Origin: Blautia_A ammoniilytica
GTDB lineage: Bacteria > Bacillota > Clostridia > Lachnospirales > Lachnospiraceae
DNA length: 64,000 bases
Reading direction: 5' to 3'
Assembly: GCF_025566965.1 (NCBI RefSeq)
Contig: NZ_JAOQJL010000003.1
Coordinates: 62,001-126,000 of the forward strand
Shown: piece after piece, positions 60,086 to 64,000 of the stretch
Layout of the letters: each line of letters opens with the position of its first letter
Numbering within the stretch: the stretch's first letter is position 1
Notes under the pieces: generated by a model
Told to the model about the DNA's origin: nothing
What the model saw: only the letters and a program-made list of their open reading frames with translations
Databases searched by the model: none
Made by a program: the position numbers and the translations under genes

Positions 60086-61576
60086 TTAGCAAATACCCAG
60101 GATCTTCTTCACTGTAGCCGGCATATCCTGGGCATCAACTACACAATCGTGAAGAACAGGTGCTGTACGGATCTCCTCTACCGCTTTCGGCACGCTGGTA
60201 CCGGACAGCTTTGCAAGGGCATCTGCAAGTGCAAAATCATCCATAGTTTCACTGTCACTGCTTATGGCTTCCATAACACTTCTGGTAAACTTATACGGGC
60301 TGGCTGTAGATGCGATCACAGTAGGTGTGTCATCCTTTGTATCAGCCTTATATTTCTTATATACGCCGGCAGCCACAGCTGTATGCGTATCAATCACATA
60401 ATGATCCTTTTCAAATACCTGGTGAATGGCTTCGCTTGTTTCCTTTTCTGTACAGTAATTACCATAGAAATCAGAAAGTCCAGCTTTCATCTGGGGAGTG
60501 ATGGTGTACTCTCCTCCCTTTGACAGTTCTTCCATCAGTTTTGCACAAGCAGCCGGATCCTCTCCTGTAAGACGGAAGATCAGCCTTTCCAGGTTGCTGG
60601 AAATCAGGATGTCCATAGACGGGGAAGTAGTCAGGATGAAATCCCTCTTCCTGTCATAAGTACCTGTGGCAAAGAAATCATAAAGTACTTTATTCTCATT
60701 AGAAGCACAGATCAGCTTATTCACTGGAAGTCCCATCTGTTTCGCATAGAAAGCAGCCAGGATATTACCAAAATTGCCAGTAGGCACAACAATATTGATC
60801 TTCTCTCCCTCTTTGATGCTGCCCTGGCGGATCAGGGTGCTGTACGCATATACATAATATACGATCTGCGGCACAAGACGTCCGATATTGATAGAATTGG
60901 CAGAAGAAAACTGGAATCCGGCACTGCCAAGTAAATTCTCCAGGTCTTTGTCATTAAACATCTTCTTTACTGCTGTCTGGGCATCATCAAAGTTGCCAGT
61001 AATCCCTACAACATATGTATTCTTGCCCTTCTGTGTTACCATCTGCTTTTCCTGGACCGGGCTGACACCATGCTTCGGATAAAATACAATGATCCTGGTG
61101 CCCGGCACATCAGCAAAACCTGCCATTGCAGCCTTACCTGTATCTCCGGATGTAGCCGTAAGGATTACGATCTCGTTGGTAACTCCATTCTTCTTCGCTG
61201 CTGTAGTCATCAGATATGGAAGGATGGATAATGCCATGTCTTTAAATGCAATGGTAGCACCATGGTACAATTCTAGGAAATATGCCCCGTCCGCCTGATG
61301 GATCGGTGCGATCTTATCTGTATCAAATTTCTCATCATATGCACTGCGAATACAATACTTCAGTTCATCTTCTGTAAAATCTGTAAGGAAACGGCTCATC
61401 ACCTCATAGGCTGTCTCCTGGTAGGTCATTCTGGAAAGCTTCTCCATGGGAATATCCAGCCTTGGGATCTGTGTAGGTACAAATAAACCTCCGTCATCAG
61501 AAAGTCCTTTTAATATGGCCTGTGACGCAGTCACCAGATCACCTTTGCCTCTTGTACTCTGATACATTACCTCCAT
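60086..61576 (-). CDS. thrC: threonine synthase
   Basis: A 496-residue PLP enzyme. The PLP lysine is in GATIAFKDMALSILP (about residue 111), with SGDTGKAAMAG and the phosphate-binding VPTGNFGNILA loop downstream. It converts O-phosphohomoserine to threonine. It begins a two-gene transcript with dgt behind a probable extended -10 promoter; no T-box or other leader element was found in the 170 bases upstream. Confidence 0.96.
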   Translation of the reverse strand: MEVMYQSTRGKGDLVTASQAILKGLSDDGGLFVPTQIPRLDIPMEKLSRMTYQETAYEVMSRFLTDFTEDELKYCIRSAYDEKFDTDKIAPIHQADGAYFLELYHGATIAFKDMALSILPYLMTTAAKKNGVTNEIVILTATSGDTGKAAMAGFADVPGTRIIVFYPKHGVSPVQEKQMVTQKGKNTYVVGITGNFDDAQTAVKKMFNDKDLENLLGSAGFQFSSANSINIGRLVPQIVYYVYAYSTLIRQGSIKEGEKINIVVPTGNFGNILAAFYAKQMGLPVNKLICASNENKVLYDFFATGTYDRKRDFILTTSPSMDILISSNLERLIFRLTGEDPAACAKLMEELSKGGEYTITPQMKAGLSDFYGNYCTEKETSEAIHQVFEKDHYVIDTHTAVAAGVYKKYKADTKDDTPTVIASTASPYKFTRSVMEAISSDSETMDDFALADALAKLSGTSVPKAVEEIRTAPVLHDCVVDAQDMPATVKKILGIC

Positions 61577-61646
61577 TATGTGTTCCTGCCTTTCTATGAT
61601 AAGTGTTTTTCGACATTAAATCCAACAATGCCCTGTAGTTTCTGCC

Positions 61647-61655
61647 ATTATAGCA
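61647..61655 (-). promoter_or_regulatory. possible extended -10 promoter of thrC-dgt
   Basis: TGC-TATAAT on the minus strand without a convincing -35 box, about 71 bases before the thrC start. Confidence 0.35.
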
Positions 61656-61686
61656 CATGCTTTTTTAAATTACCACATCAAAATGT

Positions 61687-61722
61687 TAAAAGAGGAGACA
61701 GCGCTTTTTCGCTGTCCCCTCT
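61687..61722 (-). terminator. terminator of the SleB-type hydrolase gene
   Basis: AGAGGGGACAGCG/CGCTGTCTCCTCT hairpin with AAAAAG loop, then TTTT on the minus strand, 27 bases past the stop. Confidence 0.85.
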
Positions 61723-61749
61723 ATAATTACTGTTGTTCAGTTTTTAATA

Positions 61750-62730
61750 TCATTTTTTAATATCATTTTTTACCATCTGTACCACAGTTTCCTGATCATT
61801 ATTCTTATCGGATGAAGAATCGTCCTTAGGTGAAGCATCCTTAGATGAAGCATCCTCCTTACCGCTGACTTCATCCGGATATTTATAAAATTCGTGAACC
61901 CCGTATTTAAAAAGTTTCTGTAAATCTTTTTCAAACCAGGCTACATTCTTTTTCTCTGCCGCTTCTTTCTCAACAAAGAATAATGCTCCCTGGGAATAAT
62001 CCACACCCTCCAAAGCTTGCTTCACGGCCTCCCTGGTCTTATCTGTAACTGTGACCTGATAGATCCGGCCGTCATAAGTAGGTGAAAACTGAGGTACTCC
62101 ATATCTGTAATCCCACACCACATCCGTTACCGTATCAGGGAATTCATCGTTCTTGACCCGGTTCAGAATCACGTTGGCAACAAGGATGCGGCCCTTAAGA
62201 TCCTCTGTGCCTGCCTCTGCCTCCACGATTCTTAAAAAAACATCATAATCCCCATCAGACATAATGGTTGGATTCTCAGCCATATGCGCAGCTGTCTGGT
62301 CAAGATTCTCCACGGTGTTCTCCATAGAGGAGCTAACATTCAATCTGGCTGCGCCATCCTCTACCACCTTAACCCTCTGCCCTACCAGCACATTCTCACA
62401 GGAAGTACCGATCCTTTTGATCCTGGTTCCTGCAGCGGGTGTCTCAGAAACTCCTGACACAACACCTGCGATCCCTGTAGGAAGCTCACTGCCGTCAAAA
62501 GTTCCTCTCTCCGACGAAGCAGAAACCATATTCTCTTCAGCTTCAGAAGCGGCATAAACCTGGCTGCGGTCGCCATTATCAACAAATTTGGAACCAACCG
62601 CAATGCTGACAGATAACAGAGCGCATCCGGAAACAAGTGCGAAATTACGGAATGTGTCATTCCTGCTTTCCTGTCTCTTTTCTTTTTTTGTTACGCCTTG
62701 TAATTCTTTTTTAACTTTCATGCTTTTCAT
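61750..62730 (-). CDS. SleB-type cell wall hydrolase
   Basis: A 326-residue exported protein: basic N-terminus, membrane/signal segment (about 29-48), a variable Ser/Glu-rich spacer, then a hydrolase_2 (SleB-like) domain around residues 160-280 with FLRIVEAEAGTEDLKGR (catalytic Glu), VANVILNRVKNDEFP and the GVPQFSPTYDG block. A charged Ser/Asp/Lys tail follows. SleB-type enzymes are lytic transglycosylases of spore or vegetative peptidoglycan. A consensus promoter and a WalR-like box upstream point to vegetative, wall-stress-linked control. Confidence 0.87.
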   Translation of the reverse strand: MKSMKVKKELQGVTKKEKRQESRNDTFRNFALVSGCALLSVSIAVGSKFVDNGDRSQVYAASEAEENMVSASSERGTFDGSELPTGIAGVVSGVSETPAAGTRIKRIGTSCENVLVGQRVKVVEDGAARLNVSSSMENTVENLDQTAAHMAENPTIMSDGDYDVFLRIVEAEAGTEDLKGRILVANVILNRVKNDEFPDTVTDVVWDYRYGVPQFSPTYDGRIYQVTVTDKTREAVKQALEGVDYSQGALFFVEKEAAEKKNVAWFEKDLQKLFKYGVHEFYKYPDEVSGKEDASSKDASPKDDSSSDKNNDQETVVQMVKNDIKK

Positions 62731-62774
62731 TCCTTGCTTCTTTGTTATGGTTTCTTTTCTTTCGTTATTTAATT

Positions 62775-62791
62775 TGTAACAACTTTGTAAC
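62775..62791 (+). promoter_or_regulatory. WalR (YycF)-like box
   Basis: TGTAAC-aactt-TGTAAC matches the published WalR pattern TGTWAH-N5-TGTWAH exactly. It lies just downstream of the predicted transcription start of the hydrolase gene, a position that would repress. Confidence 0.55.
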
Positions 62792-62801
62792 GTATGAGAA
62801 A

Positions 62802-62830
62802 ATTATATTTAATATGCTTAGATATGTCAA
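62802..62830 (-). promoter_or_regulatory. consensus promoter of the SleB-type hydrolase
   Basis: Perfect TTGACA, 17-bp spacer, perfect TATAAT on the minus strand. Confidence 0.75.
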
Positions 62831-62888
62831 GCTATTTTTGTATTTTTTTCCATTAAAAATACGGAAATCAAAAGTTAAAAAAAAGCAA

Positions 62889-62958
62889 AAGAGGACACTC
62901 TCATAATGCTCTGATACTGTCAAAAACAGAAACCAGAAACATATGAAAGTGTCCCCTT
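62889..62958 (-). terminator. terminator of the EF-G-like gene
   Basis: GGGGACACTTTCAT and ATGAGAGTGTCCTC pair across a 40-base loop, followed by TTTTGCTTTTTT on the minus strand. Confidence 0.65.
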
Positions 62959-63057
62959 ATTTAACCGAATCAAACAGCGAAGCGGACTGGAATATCCACT
63001 TGCCCAATCGATCTGATACTTCTCCCCTGCCGTAACATACCCTTTTGTCTCCGGCTA

Positions 63058-63110
63058 TGTATCAGATTATATATGGTCTGATACGATCCGTCAATCAGAT
63101 TCGATTGACA
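63058..63110. repeat. pair of inverted repeats downstream of the EF-G-like gene
   Basis: GTATCAGAT/TCTGATAC (63058-63083) and GTCAATC/GATTGAC (63091-63110) stand side by side in the 3' untranslated region. No gene is seen in 62960-63182. Confidence 0.45.
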
Positions 63111-63182
63111 GTTACTGACAGCCTTTGACAGATAAATCAGGCAGGATACAAAATATAACAATATCTCTGTCAGAGTGCAGGA

Positions 63183-64000
63183 TCAATCTGCTGCATCCAG
63201 CTTGCTGGCGCGCGCTTCAATCTCCTTCTGCTGTATATCAGAAGGTGCCTGCTCATAGCGGGCAAATTCAAACGAGAATTCTCCGCTTCCGCCAGTCATG
63301 GAACGCAGATCTGTAGAATATCCATAAATCTCCAACATAGGCACGTCTGCTTCAATAATGGTATTTCCATTATGGTCAGGATTCATTCCCAGTACACGGC
63401 CACGGCGTTTGTTCAGGTCGCCCATTACATCGCCTGTGTATTTGTCCGGAACTGTAACCTTCATGGAAACGATCGGCTCCAGAAGAATCGGTGATGCATC
63501 CATAAAGCCTTTCTTAAATGCAAGGATAGTTGCCATCTTAAATGCCATCTCAGAGGAGTCTACCGGATGATAAGATCCATCATAAAGAGTAGCCTTTACA
63601 CCAACTACCGGATAAGCAGCAAGAGGTCCCTTCTGAACGCACTCCTGCAGACCTTTCTCAACAGCCGGGAAGTAATTCTTCGGTACAGCACCACCTACTA
63701 CCACCTGCTCAAATACATACGGTGTTTCCAGATCGCCAGATGGTTCAAAGCGCATCTTAACGTGACCATACTGGCCATGTCCGCCAGACTGTTTCTTATG
63801 CTTTCCTTCCACATCGGAATTCTTACGGATCGTCTCTCTGAACGGAACCTTAGGCTTGCAAAGTTCCACATCTACTTTATATCTCTCTTTCAGCATGCTG
63901 ACAATAATGTCAAGATGCTGATCACCCATACCATAAATAAGGCTCTGGCGGTTAGCGCCATCATTAACAACTCGAACGGTGCAATCTTCACTCATGATCT
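63183..64000 (-). CDS. elongation factor G-like GTPase, C-terminal part (partial)
   Basis: The visible 272 codons are domains III to V of an EF-G-type protein: SLIYGMGDQHLDIIVSML, KVPFRETI, then the domain IV signature GGHGQYGHVKMRFEP, and GFMDASPILLEPIVSMKV. The N-terminal G domain is beyond the window. The sequence, with KVDVELCKPKVPF and the GKHKKQSGG loop, resembles the second, EF-G-like group (FusA2) more than canonical FusA, and no ribosomal protein genes accompany it. Confidence 0.88.
   Translation of the reverse strand, partial: IMSEDCTVRVVNDGANRQSLIYGMGDQHLDIIVSMLKERYKVDVELCKPKVPFRETIRKNSDVEGKHKKQSGGHGQYGHVKMRFEPSGDLETPYVFEQVVVGGAVPKNYFPAVEKGLQECVQKGPLAAYPVVGVKATLYDGSYHPVDSSEMAFKMATILAFKKGFMDASPILLEPIVSMKVTVPDKYTGDVMGDLNKRRGRVLGMNPDHNGNTIIEADVPMLEIYGYSTDLRSMTGGSGEFSFEFARYEQAPSDIQQKEIEARASKLDAAD

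Overview
The window looks like a chromosomal segment of an anaerobic, spore-forming, acetogenic Firmicute, most likely a Blautia-type Lachnospiraceae. This is inferred from the Wood-Ljungdahl gene cluster, sporulation genes (spoIVA, a SpoIID-domain protein, a SleB-type hydrolase), choline-binding-like wall repeats, T-box and TPP leaders and moderate GC. No phage, CRISPR array, rRNA or tRNA gene was seen. There is one assembly gap of 293 Ns (31173-31465). Nearly all genes lie on the minus strand.

Layout. 1-7200: a surface island with the start of an unknown gene behind a palindromic operator, a subtilase, two secreted transglutaminase-like proteins, an SH3b protein and an MBOAT/DHHW acyl-transfer pair, plus a plus-strand 50-residue membrane peptide gene. 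7193-8659: spoIVA. 8885-28059: a 19-kb Wood-Ljungdahl cluster. It reads, in transcription order, His-rich protein, cooT, metF, cooC, acsA, a second cooC/acsF, two tandem full-length acsB copies, acsD, acsC, acsE, then a strong terminator, then the corrinoid activator (RACo), a DUF3786 protein, fhs, fchA and folD. The methyl branch (fhs, fchA, folD, metF), the methyl carrier (acsCDE plus RACo), the carbonyl branch (acsA, acsB) and nickel maturation (CooC, CooT, His-rich protein) are therefore together. Formate dehydrogenase, hydrogenase, MetV, Pta and Ack are not in the window.

28401-35775: pckA with a hairpin-rich leader, an aldo/keto reductase, then gpsA-plsY-der and a radical-SAM DUF512 gene. 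36027-37365: a SipW-type signal peptidase with a neighbouring surface-protein gene broken by an in-frame amber codon. 37750-50100: prs, an alanine symporter, the rplS/lepB/ylqF/rnhB/yraN/pgeF housekeeping run, TPP-riboswitch-controlled thiT, map, a phosphopantetheinyl transferase, and an orphan ZorA/ZorB-like motor pair. 50306-64000: a phosphatase, T-box-controlled pheST, a BrkB membrane protein, a SpoIID-domain protein, galM, a probable 6S RNA, dgt, thrC, a SleB-type hydrolase with a WalR-like box, and the end of an EF-G-like gene.

The observations most worth following are the tandem acsB duplication, the His-rich plus CooT nickel module heading the acetogenesis operon, the terminator that splits that operon, the ZorAB-like pair without known effectors, a galM terminator hairpin that contains the ribosome binding site of the next gene, and two families of structured intergenic repeats.
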